In this document: one piece after another, positions 18,188-26,567 of the stretch
How positions within the stretch are numbered: position 1 is the first letter of the stretch
Layout of the letters: each line of letters starts with the position of its first letter
Source: Ilyomonas sp965247435
GTDB taxonomy: Bacteria; Bacteroidota; Bacteroidia; Chitinophagales; Chitinophagaceae
Reading direction: 5' to 3'
Length of the DNA: 64,000 nt
Assembly (NCBI GenBank): GCA_965247435.1
Contig: OZ252019.1
Span: forward strand, 5,022,001 to 5,086,000
Translations under genes and position numbers: made by a program
Notes under the pieces: model-generated
What the model saw: the letters and a program-made list of their open reading frames with translations, nothing else
The model's database searches: none
Told to the model about the DNA's origin: nothing

Positions 18188-18748
18188 TTACGCAGGTAGC
18201 TGAGATGTGTGCCACTCGTGCTTTAATAAAGCGTAAGCATATAAATCAACAAAAATATTGTTTAGAAATGCTCCTTGCCGTATGATGCCTTCTTTATTAA
18301 AATGAAGCCTTTCGGGTATGGACTGGCTTTTATAATTCCCCGTTGCACAATGTATTTCTAAGCGGTTCATACAGAGTTTCATAAATGCATATTGGATAAT
18401 AGAGGTACACGCTTTTGTAATGATGCCTTTGCCCTGAAAACTTTTGGCTAACCAATAACCAATCTGTGCAATTTTATGCTGGCGGCTGATGGAATACAAC
18501 CCGATTCTTCCGGCAAGAACGCCATTGCACAAGATGGCAAAAGATATTTCAGAATGGCTGGCCTGCCGCTTTCGCGAACGTTCCATAAATTTTTCAAAAT
18601 CAGCTTCGCAACGTATTTTGTCAACCCAGGGCAGCCACGTGCGCAGGTGTCTTCTGTTAACATTGATTAGTGCAAAAAAATCGGCTGCGTATTCCAAACT
18701 AAATGGCTCTAATGCAATGGTATCATCAACCTGTATCCTCATAATCAT
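18188..18748 (-). CDS. GNAT acetyltransferase, RimJ/RimL type
   Basis: A 186-residue acetyl-CoA-dependent N-acetyltransferase. It shows LRTWLPWVD (about residues 36-44), then GRIGLYSISRQHKIAQIGYWLAKSFQGKGI (about 95-124) with the acetyl-CoA loop QGKGI, then MNRLEIHCATGNYKSQSIPERLHF. This order is typical of enzymes that acetylate ribosomal-protein N-termini or small amines, such as RimL or SpeG-like proteins. A start at the third residue (MRIQ) is equally possible. It is monocistronic and the substrate is unknown. Confidence 0.85.
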   Translation of the reverse strand: MIMRIQVDDTIALEPFSLEYAADFFALINVNRRHLRTWLPWVDKIRCEADFEKFMERSRKRQASHSEISFAILCNGVLAGRIGLYSISRQHKIAQIGYWLAKSFQGKGIITKACTSIIQYAFMKLCMNRLEIHCATGNYKSQSIPERLHFNKEGIIRQGAFLNNIFVDLYAYALLKHEWHTSQLPA

Positions 18749-18811
18749 TTTGCGCAGTTAGTTAATACAGGTATTGCATTGCTTTTATAAGGAAAATACT
18801 TGCAGCGTTTT

Positions 18812-19042
18812 TTACATCGGGTGCGCACGGTTGCCTTTCTCACTATTATAATTGTCTTTGCGGAAGAACAGAAAGCGCACGATTAGCAGAATGACGACAG
18901 CCGCTGCCATCAGCAGTAATGTTACGCCGGAGCGCAGGATATCGGCCCAGCCGATAAGGGTGATATTCCAAACTTTTAGAATGAGCAGCAGAATAAAGGC
19001 AATGCTGAATAGAGCGATTAAAAAGCCAATCAGTTTTTTCAT
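18812..19042 (-). CDS. Small two-helix membrane protein
   Basis: A 76-residue protein with two hydrophobic helices (about 4-26 and 38-60) and a basic C-terminal tail (RFLFFRKDNYNSEKG). It lies 41 bases after the SPFH gene on the same strand, so it may be translated from the same message. No family name. It may be a membrane adaptor for the SPFH protein, which is inference. Confidence 0.6.
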   Translation of the reverse strand: MKKLIGFLIALFSIAFILLLILKVWNITLIGWADILRSGVTLLLMAAAVVILLIVRFLFFRKDNYNSEKGNRAHPM

Positions 19043-19083
19043 AAAAATTAATGGATGAATATTTAAAAATAGGTCTCCCGGCG

Positions 19084-20088
19084 TTACATTTTGCTGAGCC
19101 AGTCTTTCTTTTTTGCCTCAAATTCTTCCTGCGTAATAATGCCTTCGGTTAACAGCAGTTTTAGTTTTTGCAGTTGCACAACAGGGTCGGCATTCGCATT
19201 GTTGGCGGTAACCGCATCTTGTTGAGCAGCAAACAGTTTTCCTATCTCCATGCCGGCGCCCAACTGCAATCCTGCGCCGGCCAGGCCGCCTTCATTACGG
19301 GCTGCATCGCGCAGGGCTTTCAGCTTTTCCATTTCTACGTAATTCAGGCCGCCTTGTGCAGCAGCCATTGTTTCGGCGGTTACATCGGCTATACTGTTTA
19401 TTCGTTTTTGGGTTTGCGCATCAAAAGCGGTTCCGCCAATCCGGAAATCAGTCAGCTCAAAACCAATCATCTCAAATTCAGCATTTAAACTTTCCTTTAG
19501 TACGGTTGAAATGGCTGATAACTGTGCATCTATTTGCTGATAAGAAATCCTGGCTTCCGCCAGATAAGAAATAATTTTTTGTGCAATGCGGCTTTGCAGC
19601 AGCGCCCGTACATCAGCCGTAGAATACACATCTTTAAATCCAACAATTTCTGTAAAAAACGCCTGTGGTTTTTGTATGCGAAAAGAATAATTTCCATTCA
19701 TCCCTAACTCTACCGGAAAACCATATACGGCATCCACATATTTAACCGGCGATGCAGTGCCCCAGGGCTGGTTTACCGATTCGGCTTTGCGGTAAAAGAA
19801 AAGGTGCATCTTATGCTCGCTTTCACCGGCCTGCTTTAGTTTTTGCAGCGTGGTTATAAACGGATGATTGCCGGTTTCTAAAAAATAAACGCCTTCTTCC
19901 GAAAGTACATCTGCCACTTTGCCTTCATATACAAGCAGGCAGCCTTGTCCCGGCGCTACAATTAGCTTACTGCTGTTTTTAATCTCTTCCGTAGGCGCAG
20001 GAAATTTGTATAATAATATACCTGGCTGCTGGTTCGTCCATTCGATAACGGTAGCAAACTGTTTTTTAAAAAAATGGGTCAGGCTCAT
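19084..20088 (-). CDS. SPFH-domain protein with SHOCT tail
   Basis: A 334-residue protein of the type called virion-core-like or YdjI-like SPFH. Residues about 30-240 carry the SPFH fold (LIVAPGQGCLLVYEGKVADVL, then GMNGNYSFRIQKPQAFF, then LTDFRIGGTAFDAQTQKRI). A Gly/Ala linker follows, and the C-terminus has a SHOCT motif (QKLKLLLTEGIITQEEFEAKKKDWL). Such proteins form membrane-associated oligomeric scaffolds. Its upstream neighbour, ending six bases away, is a zinc-ribbon membrane protein, and the pair is likely one functional unit. Confidence 0.82.
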   Translation of the reverse strand: MSLTHFFKKQFATVIEWTNQQPGILLYKFPAPTEEIKNSSKLIVAPGQGCLLVYEGKVADVLSEEGVYFLETGNHPFITTLQKLKQAGESEHKMHLFFYRKAESVNQPWGTASPVKYVDAVYGFPVELGMNGNYSFRIQKPQAFFTEIVGFKDVYSTADVRALLQSRIAQKIISYLAEARISYQQIDAQLSAISTVLKESLNAEFEMIGFELTDFRIGGTAFDAQTQKRINSIADVTAETMAAAQGGLNYVEMEKLKALRDAARNEGGLAGAGLQLGAGMEIGKLFAAQQDAVTANNANADPVVQLQKLKLLLTEGIITQEEFEAKKKDWLSKM

Positions 20089-20093
20089 AGCGC

Positions 20094-21437
20094 TTAATTT
20101 AGTTTGTATTGGTTAACAATCGTTCCCGTTTTACTGATAACTACCACCGACGTATAGTCCATTAATACAAAGCCATTAGCAAAGGAGATAGCTTTGGAAG
20201 GCTTGATATCTGTAAGGCCGGTTGTCCATTTTACAGCGCCGGTATTTACTTCCAGGCTTTGCAGGTTAAGCGGCGCATCGGGCGAAGCGTTTACTTTCGC
20301 TACTATCAGCAGGTCATCCTTATTATTTAGCAAAACTTCCGGCGCGAAGTACAACCTGCCGGGCGTTACGTCTTTAAAGGAAAGTACACGCGCGTTTTCC
20401 ATACTCGTTTTGCTGATCAGTATTTTTTTATATGGATCTGCGTCAGTGAATATGCCCGAGCCGCCATAATCCCTGGTCCAGGATGGTGACGTCAGCATAT
20501 CCTTTGGTCCGCCGCCATTGTCTTTGTAGGTGATCTTCAGCAGTTGCAGTTTCTCATCGGGATAATCGAAGCCCTGGCGAGTAAAGGTGAAATATGTTTT
20601 TTCAGTAGCACCGGGCAATAAGGTAGCAAAGCCGCTTTCCGCATCGTATAATTCGTCTTTGGTATATAGCTTATCTGCCAGCGGGTAATACGTAAAATTT
20701 TTGCCGTCGTTTGTCAGCAGTGTCAGGCCATCGCCATACGTATCGTACATAAATTCTACCGTGGCAATGCCAGTCTGCAGCCGGGGCTGGGTTTTAAATA
20801 AAGCGGTACTCATATCTGTTGCAGCAAGGCTTACTTTATCTATTTTATACAGTTTATTTTTATTGATGATACAATACAAATCGCCATTAGCAAAAAGACG
20901 TGTTTTCACATCCGACATCGGCGAATTATTACCGGTTACCTGCAACAGCCGGCTGCTGATTTCCTTCTTGTTTTGCACATCATAAAAGGAGAGGTAAAAC
21001 CCGTTCTTAGTAGTACCGCTGTAATAGTTTCGTTGTGCAACCATTACGGCAACCGGTTGCTGGTTGTTATTCCGGGTAAATAGCTCTATGGAAGAATTCC
21101 ACAAAGAAAAATTGTCTTTGGCTGCAAGCGGCTGTACAGACTGGCCGGCAGTTAAATAACCGGTGGTGGACGAATTGCGCTCGCTCAGGCTGATTAATAA
21201 ACCGAAGCCAATAAATACAAAAAAGACAGCCAGGATAAAAAGGACAAGTTTTTTTGTTGGCCGGGCAACGGCAGGCGGTGGCGTTACATGCTTATAGTTA
21301 TAATTAATATTGATGTCATCGTTGTCCAGAAAATATTCGGTACCGCAACTGCTGCAGCGATAATAATCCGGCTTCACCGCTGTGTTTTGCGTGCTTCCGC
21401 ACTGCGGACATTTGATTGCTTTTATCTGTTTTGCCAT
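20094..21437 (-). CDS. Zinc-ribbon membrane protein with extracytoplasmic repeat domain
   Basis: A 447-residue protein from the ATG at 21437. The longer frame would add 18 residues in front of the zinc ribbon. Residues 9-35 are a zinc ribbon (CPQCGS, then CSSCGTEYF). One membrane helix follows at about 66-86. The remainder (about 120-445) consists of beta-rich repeats with recurrent hydrophobic strands, possibly a propeller facing the periplasm. The family is not recognised. It is transcribed with the SPFH gene, and together they may act as a membrane sensor or scaffold. Confidence 0.65.
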   Translation of the reverse strand: MAKQIKAIKCPQCGSTQNTAVKPDYYRCSSCGTEYFLDNDDININYNYKHVTPPPAVARPTKKLVLFILAVFFVFIGFGLLISLSERNSSTTGYLTAGQSVQPLAAKDNFSLWNSSIELFTRNNNQQPVAVMVAQRNYYSGTTKNGFYLSFYDVQNKKEISSRLLQVTGNNSPMSDVKTRLFANGDLYCIINKNKLYKIDKVSLAATDMSTALFKTQPRLQTGIATVEFMYDTYGDGLTLLTNDGKNFTYYPLADKLYTKDELYDAESGFATLLPGATEKTYFTFTRQGFDYPDEKLQLLKITYKDNGGGPKDMLTSPSWTRDYGGSGIFTDADPYKKILISKTSMENARVLSFKDVTPGRLYFAPEVLLNNKDDLLIVAKVNASPDAPLNLQSLEVNTGAVKWTTGLTDIKPSKAISFANGFVLMDYTSVVVISKTGTIVNQYKLN

Positions 21438-21601
21438 TAATGATCTGTCGGTGTAACTTAAAGTGGATGCAGGCTTATAAAGTCCATACAATAGCGTTTT
21501 TGCTTATCAAAAATATTCTATTCCGCTATAAGTGAACAGGAGCAGGACTAATAGTTAATGGAAGAGGGCAAATATTCCGGTGAAACGTAGAAAGATGGTT
21601 T

Positions 21602-22963
21602 TTAACCGAGTAACTTTTCGTAAGCAGTATGGTATTGTTTGAAGTTGAAGCTATCAATCGCCTGCTGCATATTCGCTGCTATCTGATCGTTGCACAAATT
21701 ACCAATGCTGCCTTCGTGTGTATGATAAATGTGCGTTGAATATTGAAAATTGCCTGCTTCAATGGCTAAACCTATTTGTTTGTATGCATCGCGAAAAGGA
21801 ACGCCTTGTAATACGAGTTTATTTACTTCTTCCACGCTGAATAAGTACTTGTATTTTTCATCCTGCAGAATGTCGTTTTTCACTTCCATATTGCTAAGCA
21901 TCAGACCCGCCATGTCTATACAATTGCGCAGTGTTTGGAACGCAGGAAAAAGGTGTTCCTTCAGCAGTTGTAAATCGCGGTGATAACCCGAAGGTAAATT
22001 GGTCGTCATCAGCATAATTTCGTTTGGTAAAGCTTTGATGCGGTTGCAGTAAGAACGTATCAGTTCAAACACATCCGGATTTTTTTTGTGGGGCATGATG
22101 CTGCTGCCGGTAGTAAGCTCCGGCGGAAAAGAAATAAAGCCGAAGTTTTGATTTAAGTATAAGCAGGCATCCATGCTTAAACGCGCCAATGTATCGGCAA
22201 CATTGGCCAGCGCAGAGGCTACAATACGCTCTGCTTTACCACGACCCATTTGCGCGTACACAACATTATAGTTTAGATCGGCGAAGCCTAACAATTGGGT
22301 AGTTAAGGTGCGGTTAATCGGAAACGAAGAACCGTATCCGGCGGCAGAACCCAACGGATTTTTATTCACTATATCATACGCCGCTTTAAGTGTAATCACG
22401 TCATCGGATAAACCTTCGGCATACGCGCCGAGCCACAAGCCAAAGGAAGAGGGCATGGCTAACTGCAGATGCGTATAGCCGGGTAATAAAACATCTTTTA
22501 ACGCATTGCTTTTGTTTATAAGCAATTGAAAAAAGGATTGAACGGCGAGCACTGTTTTTTCTATTTCGTCCCGCAAAAAGAGTTTGATGTCCACCAGTAC
22601 CTGGTCGTTGCGGCTGCGGGCGGAATGTATTTTTTTACCTATATCGCCAAGCTTTTGCGTGAGCAGCATTTCGATCTGCGAATGAACGTCTTCAATATTA
22701 TCATCAATGGTAAATGGTAAATTGTCAATTGAAGAAGGTTGTGTAGTTTGATAGATATTTCTTAATTCCTCTATAAGCAAATTAGCTTCTTCGTTGGATA
22801 ATAAGCCGATGGTTGCGAGCATTTTTGCGTGGGCAATATTGCCCAGCACATCAAACGGCGCGAGCAGGAGATCGAACTCGCGGTCTCTACCAACCGTGAA
22901 AGCCTCAACGCTTTTGCCAACGTTGCCCGAGGAAGTGTTATCGTCTTTTTGCCACAGTTTCAT
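21602..22963 (-). CDS. argH: Argininosuccinate lyase
   Basis: The last enzyme of arginine synthesis, splitting argininosuccinate to arginine and fumarate. The 453-residue protein has KIHSARSRNDQV (about 113-124) and the mobile catalytic loop GSSIMPHKKNPDVFE (about 285-299), whose first Ser is the general base. A short extra peptide (SSIDNLPFTI) near residues 77-86 comes from an AT-rich dispersed repeat. The gene is the distal member of the arginine cluster, separated from argE by a VOC gene and a fragment. It may have its own promoter in the 22964-23374 gap. Confidence 0.95.
   Translation of the reverse strand: MKLWQKDDNTSSGNVGKSVEAFTVGRDREFDLLLAPFDVLGNIAHAKMLATIGLLSNEEANLLIEELRNIYQTTQPSSIDNLPFTIDDNIEDVHSQIEMLLTQKLGDIGKKIHSARSRNDQVLVDIKLFLRDEIEKTVLAVQSFFQLLINKSNALKDVLLPGYTHLQLAMPSSFGLWLGAYAEGLSDDVITLKAAYDIVNKNPLGSAAGYGSSFPINRTLTTQLLGFADLNYNVVYAQMGRGKAERIVASALANVADTLARLSMDACLYLNQNFGFISFPPELTTGSSIMPHKKNPDVFELIRSYCNRIKALPNEIMLMTTNLPSGYHRDLQLLKEHLFPAFQTLRNCIDMAGLMLSNMEVKNDILQDEKYKYLFSVEEVNKLVLQGVPFRDAYKQIGLAIEAGNFQYSTHIYHTHEGSIGNLCNDQIAANMQQAIDSFNFKQYHTAYEKLLG
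22705..22733. repeat. AT-rich dispersed repeat inside argH
   Basis: This short segment has a palindromic core AATTGTCAATT plus two tandem TAAATGG-type units. The core is seen again in the iscU-iscS gap at 37051. In argH it reads in frame as SIDNLPFTI, in a stretch before IEDVHSQ that is shorter in argH proteins known to me. Confidence 0.5.
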
Positions 22964-23374
22964 AATGGTTACCGGTTGTCGGATGCTGATTTTTGAAAGT
23001 CATTTAAATTCGTTTCTACCATTGAGTGAACTTATTTATTCTTTTACTCAAAGCATCCTATTCTTTTTATAATTCGTTATAAGTAATTCTTTAAAATTAT
23101 TCATCACTTACTGCTTATAATCTATTATCTTTTTTTGTGGAAAAAAAGAACGAAAAAAGCCACAGGGAAACGATATACAGTACGTTTCCCTGCTATGCCC
23201 TGATGTAGCTTATACACTGCTGTGAATTGTGCTGCAGTAATGCTACAACAAAGCGAAGAATGTAGCGAATAACGGGATTTATTTAAGTCTATGTAATTTT
23301 AATTATGCATTCACTTTAATATATCCTTCCAAGAGCCGGTTTCAAATAGAAAATTAAAATAAACAATCGTTTTG
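22964..23374. other. Gap upstream of argH with a perfect hairpin
   Basis: No gene is supported. A perfect inverted repeat at 23163-23192 (CAGGGAAACG, ten-base loop, CGTTTCCCTG) stands out. It has no T run, so it could be a palindromic repeat or a regulatory hairpin in the argH leader rather than a terminator. Confidence 0.45.
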
Positions 23375-23566
23375 TCACATCACTTTGCGCATAAATAAAA
23401 GATGTTTAATAAAATCAGCCTTACAGCGTCTTCTGCTATATCCTTCCACAATTGCTATGGTCACCGCCTTTGAAAAACGTCTTATCTGGCTGCCTGCTTC
23501 GTACAATTCAAATTTGGGTAGCGATAAGCTTACTTTGTGCACTTCAATGCCAATCTTATAATTCAA
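23375..23566 (-). pseudogene. Fragment of a four-helix-bundle (23S rRNA IVP-type) protein
   Basis: The 63-codon frame reads LSLPKFELYEAGSQIRRFSKAV, then IVEGYSRRRCKADFIKHLLF. This is the central signature of the four-helix-bundle proteins often found in 23S rRNA intervening sequences. Normal members are about 115-125 residues and continue after the DFI segment. Here the second half is missing and the frame ends after MRKVM. No proper start is visible. It is a truncated copy lying in the arginine cluster. Confidence 0.6.
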
Positions 23567-23649
23567 TATAAACTTCTAATTCCCAATAACTTTTTATAAC
23601 AAACAATATTGTCAAATACAGGAATCCTGTAACCAGTGGCCTGATTGCT

Positions 23650-24042
23650 TTATTTTACAGGTTGTATTAAATCCCAAAGGTTGCCATACATATCTTCAAA
23701 CACAGCTACTGTTCCATAAGCTTCAATTGATGGCGTTCTTACAATGGAGATATTATTAGCCAGTAAGTTTTGATAATCTCTTTCAAAATTATCTGTATGT
23801 AAAAACAAAAATACCCGTCCGCCCGTTTGATTACCTATCCTGCTCTCCTGTTCTTTGGAAGCTGCTTTTGCTAATAATACATTGCATCCTGTTGAGCCTG
23901 CTGGTTTTATTAACACCCATCTTTTTGTACTACTCAAAACCGTATCTTCTACCAATTCAAAACGGAGCTTTGTTGTATAATACCGGATTGCTTCATCATA
24001 ATCTTTTACGACCAGTGCTATGTAGGCAATTTCCTGTTTCAT
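23650..24042 (-). CDS. VOC-family (glyoxalase-like) protein
   Basis: A 130-residue protein from ATG 24042, which removes an unlikely 24-residue leader overlapping argE. It shows the two-module VOC fold: IAYIALVVKDYDEAIRYYTTKLRFELVED, then GRVFLFLHTDNFERDYQNL, then YGTVAVFEDMYGNLWDLIQP. The FEDxxGNxWDL ending is common in glyoxalase or bleomycin-resistance-type members that use a divalent metal. The substrate is unknown. It sits between argE and argH on the same strand. Confidence 0.82.
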   Translation of the reverse strand: MKQEIAYIALVVKDYDEAIRYYTTKLRFELVEDTVLSSTKRWVLIKPAGSTGCNVLLAKAASKEQESRIGNQTGGRVFLFLHTDNFERDYQNLLANNISIVRTPSIEAYGTVAVFEDMYGNLWDLIQPVK

Positions 24043-24091
24043 CTTGTTGTTTATTAACCGCTTTTTATCAAACCCACAAACCCGTAACCCG

Positions 24092-25171
24092 TCACTCCTG
24101 CCCCGCCACCGCACTCACCAGCTTAATATAGGTTTCTATGCCATTGCGAATTTCTTCTATATAAATAAACTCATCCGCCGTGTGGCTGCGGGCACTGTCG
24201 CCCGGCCCCATCTTTAATGCCGGGAATGGCATTAGGGCTTTATCACTGGTGGTAGGCGAGCCATAATAGCCATGACCTAATGCAATGCCGGCCTGCACCA
24301 AGGGATGATCAATAGAAATAGAAGTGGAACGCATTCGCGTAGTGCGTGGCTTGAAAGTGCTCTTCAGATTTTGCTTCAGTGCCTCTAATATTTCTTCAAA
24401 AGTGTAGAGTTCATTTACCCGCACATCTATTACATACCTGCATTGCGATGGCACCACATTGTGCTGCCTGTTTTCTGTTTCTATAATCGTTACACTCAAT
24501 CTCGATTCGCCTAACAACGGACTTACTTTTTCAAACTGGTAGCTGCGTATCCAGTTAATATCATCCACCGCTTTATACAGGGCATTTTCGCCTTCGTTGC
24601 GCGCCGCATGACCGGCACGGCCATACGCTGTGCAATCGATAACCATAAGCCCGCGTTCGGCAATCGCCATCTCTAATTTTGTAGGCTCGCCCACAATACC
24701 AAAATCAATGTTTCCCAGGTACGGCAATACCAGTTCTATCCCGTTTACACCGCTTATTTCTTCCTCGGCGCTTGCAGCAAAAACAATGTTGTGGTCAAGG
24801 CCGGGCGCATTATAAAAATGTAGAAATGTAGCCATCAGCGATACCAGGCAACCACCGGCGTCGTTGCTGCCGAGCCCGAACAGTTTGCCTTCTTTTTCCA
24901 CCGGCGTAAACGGGTCTATGGTGTAGCCTTTATTTGGCTTTACGGTATCATGGTGCGAGTTTAATAAGATAGAAGGTTTGGCCGCATCGTAGTGAGCATT
25001 TTTAGCATAAATATTATTACCGACTCTTGAACAGGGAACTGTATTACTATTGAAGAAATCAACAATTAATGCTGCCGTGTCGTTTTCTTCTTTCGAAAAA
25101 GAAGGCGTGCTGATGAGCTGCTTTAATAAATCAATTGCTTTGCCGGTTAGTAATGTTATATCGTTATTCAT
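24092..25171 (-). CDS. argE: M20 metallohydrolase, N-acyl-ornithine/citrulline deacylase
   Basis: A 359-residue M20 peptidase-family enzyme. The start is ATG 25171, which gives the ATGAATAA overlap with argB. Metal ligands are seen in LLNSHHDTVKP (about 69-79) and in GSNDAGG. The catalytic pair is in AASAEEEISG and the next ligand in GIVGEPT. AGHAARNEGENALYKA is the lid region. In this arginine cluster it would remove the acyl group from acetyl- or succinyl-citrulline/ornithine. The ArgE name is by role and context; DapE or LysK-type activity cannot be excluded. Confidence 0.88.
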   Translation of the reverse strand: MNNDITLLTGKAIDLLKQLISTPSFSKEENDTAALIVDFFNSNTVPCSRVGNNIYAKNAHYDAAKPSILLNSHHDTVKPNKGYTIDPFTPVEKEGKLFGLGSNDAGGCLVSLMATFLHFYNAPGLDHNIVFAASAEEEISGVNGIELVLPYLGNIDFGIVGEPTKLEMAIAERGLMVIDCTAYGRAGHAARNEGENALYKAVDDINWIRSYQFEKVSPLLGESRLSVTIIETENRQHNVVPSQCRYVIDVRVNELYTFEEILEALKQNLKSTFKPRTTRMRSTSISIDHPLVQAGIALGHGYYGSPTTSDKALMPFPALKMGPGDSARSHTADEFIYIEEIRNGIETYIKLVSAVAGQE

Positions 25172-25994
25172 GTATAATGCTTGTACCGGCAGCGCCTGCT
25201 GCCAGTTGTTGTAATTGTTCTGCTTTGCCAATCACTACGCGGTGTACGCCTTTGTGGAGCGCAGCAAAGGCATTGTCTAACTTTGGTATCATGCCGGCAT
25301 AAATAACCTGTTGTTCTTTTAAATCTTTATAAGAAGACAAATTAATAGAATTAATTACTGAACTATCGTCATTAATGTCTAATAATACACCTGATTTTTC
25401 AAAGCAATAAATAAGATGCACTTCATATAATTTACTCAGGGCCTGCGCTATTTCCTGCGCGATGGTATCGGCGTTGGTGTTAAGTAACTGGCCTTCCTTG
25501 TTGTGGGTGATAGGTGCGATAACCACACTTATGTTTTGCAGTAGCAGGCTTTGTAAGAGAGCCGTGTTAACAACATCTATGTCACCGGCAAAACCATAAT
25601 CCACCTCACCCAAACCCTCTCCATAGGAGAGGGCTTTAGAGCGACGCTTGTGAGATTGAATCAGGTTGCCATCGGCACCGGACAGGCCAATGGCATTACA
25701 GCCATTCGCCTGTAGCTGCGCTACGATGGTTTTATTAATAAGGCCTGCATATACCATTGTTACTATTTTCAATGTTTCGGCATCGGTTATTCTTCTGCCA
25801 TCAATCACCTGTTGTTCGATGCCTAATCGGACAGCGAGCTTAGTGGCTAATTTACCGCCACCATGAACAAGAATTGCAGCTCCTGTTTTCTGACGTGGTG
25901 AAAAGCAATGAGCAAACGTTTGTAAAAATGATTTCAGTTTTTGTTCCTCATCTATAATGTTGCCACCGATTTTTATAATGTAGAGTTTGCCCAT
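25164..25994 (-). CDS. argB: Acetylglutamate kinase
   Basis: A 276-residue amino-acid kinase that phosphorylates N-acylglutamate. It begins LYIIKIGGNIID, with the catalytic Lys and the glycine loop, and shows VHGGGKLATKLAVRLG (about 43-58), DGRRITDAETLKIV and GLSGADGNLI. Residues about 118-130 (SKALSYGEGLGEV) are an extra peptide compared with the usual sequence before VDYGF, and derive from a GC-rich palindromic element. It overlaps argE by eight bases. In front lies the MazF-like gene, five bases away. Confidence 0.94.
   Translation of the reverse strand: MGKLYIIKIGGNIIDEEQKLKSFLQTFAHCFSPRQKTGAAILVHGGGKLATKLAVRLGIEQQVIDGRRITDAETLKIVTMVYAGLINKTIVAQLQANGCNAIGLSGADGNLIQSHKRRSKALSYGEGLGEVDYGFAGDIDVVNTALLQSLLLQNISVVIAPITHNKEGQLLNTNADTIAQEIAQALSKLYEVHLIYCFEKSGVLLDINDDSSVINSINLSSYKDLKEQQVIYAGMIPKLDNAFAALHKGVHRVVIGKAEQLQQLAAGAAGTSIIHE
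25604..25633. repeat. GC-rich palindromic element inside argB
   Basis: The core CCCTCTCCATAGGAGAGGG is nearly palindromic and is flanked by CCTCACCC. It is translated in frame as ALSYGEGLGEV. A diverged copy lies in argC at 29875-29911. Confidence 0.65.
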
Positions 25995-25999
25995 GAAAG

Positions 26000-26326
26000 C
26001 TAATCAATCAACGATTTAAATGCTGTTTTAAAATTTGTAAGCTGTACCGGTGAGAGCTTGCCAACAACAGCCACAATTTTGTTGTCTTCCACTGTTGCTA
26101 ATCTTGAAACTTTAATTACAGACGGGGCTCTCAGGTTATTAATATTATCAGGCTGTAATACGATCTGGTAAGGTAATAATGTTGCAGGGATGACTGAGGA
26201 AATCAAAGCTATGATCACATCATTATAATTATCTTTCGTTTGTGCAATCACAACCGCAGGTCTTGCTTTAAAAGAAACTAAATCGGTAAACGGGAATGAG
26301 ACAATTACAATATCGCCGGTTTGCAT
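26000..26326 (-). CDS. MazF/PemK-family toxin
   Basis: A 108-residue protein with the typical MazF order: GDIVIVSFPFTD (about 3-14), KARPAVVIAQ (about 20-29), VIIALISSVIP, then IKVSRLATVE and a final helix. MazF toxins are sequence-specific mRNA interferases. The antitoxin gene lies six bases upstream. The pair is inserted between argF' and argB on the same strand, so it would be transcribed with the arginine genes. Confidence 0.85.
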   Translation of the reverse strand: MQTGDIVIVSFPFTDLVSFKARPAVVIAQTKDNYNDVIIALISSVIPATLLPYQIVLQPDNINNLRAPSVIKVSRLATVEDNKIVAVVGKLSPVQLTNFKTAFKSLID

Positions 26327-26332
26327 AATCGC

Positions 26333-26542
26333 TTATTTGTTTACATAATCCTGGTACAAATCCTCATTAGTATCTTCTAAATAACTTTTAAATGCTTTAG
26401 GAGATTGTTGTAAACTTATACTTCGTAATGCATCTTCTTCCTCATCAATAAAAGTTATTAAAACCTTGTTTGTTTTATTAACCGGTGCCGCTTCCAACAA
26501 TTTAATTTCTCCATTTTCAAATACACCTTTCACAGTAATCAT
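26333..26542 (-). CDS. Antitoxin partner of the MazF-like toxin
   Basis: A 69-residue protein from ATG 26542. A longer frame from 26578 would overlap argF'. It begins MITVKGVFENGEIKLLEAAP, the small beta domain common to MazE-like and related antitoxins. An acidic C-terminal helix (FKSYLEDTNEDLYQDYVNK) probably wraps the toxin. It precedes the toxin by six bases, the usual antitoxin-first order. Family placement is by layout more than by strong motif. Confidence 0.72.
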   Translation of the reverse strand: MITVKGVFENGEIKLLEAAPVNKTNKVLITFIDEEEDALRSISLQQSPKAFKSYLEDTNEDLYQDYVNK

Positions 26543-26567
26543 AACATAGTTGTTTTTATTAAATTTA

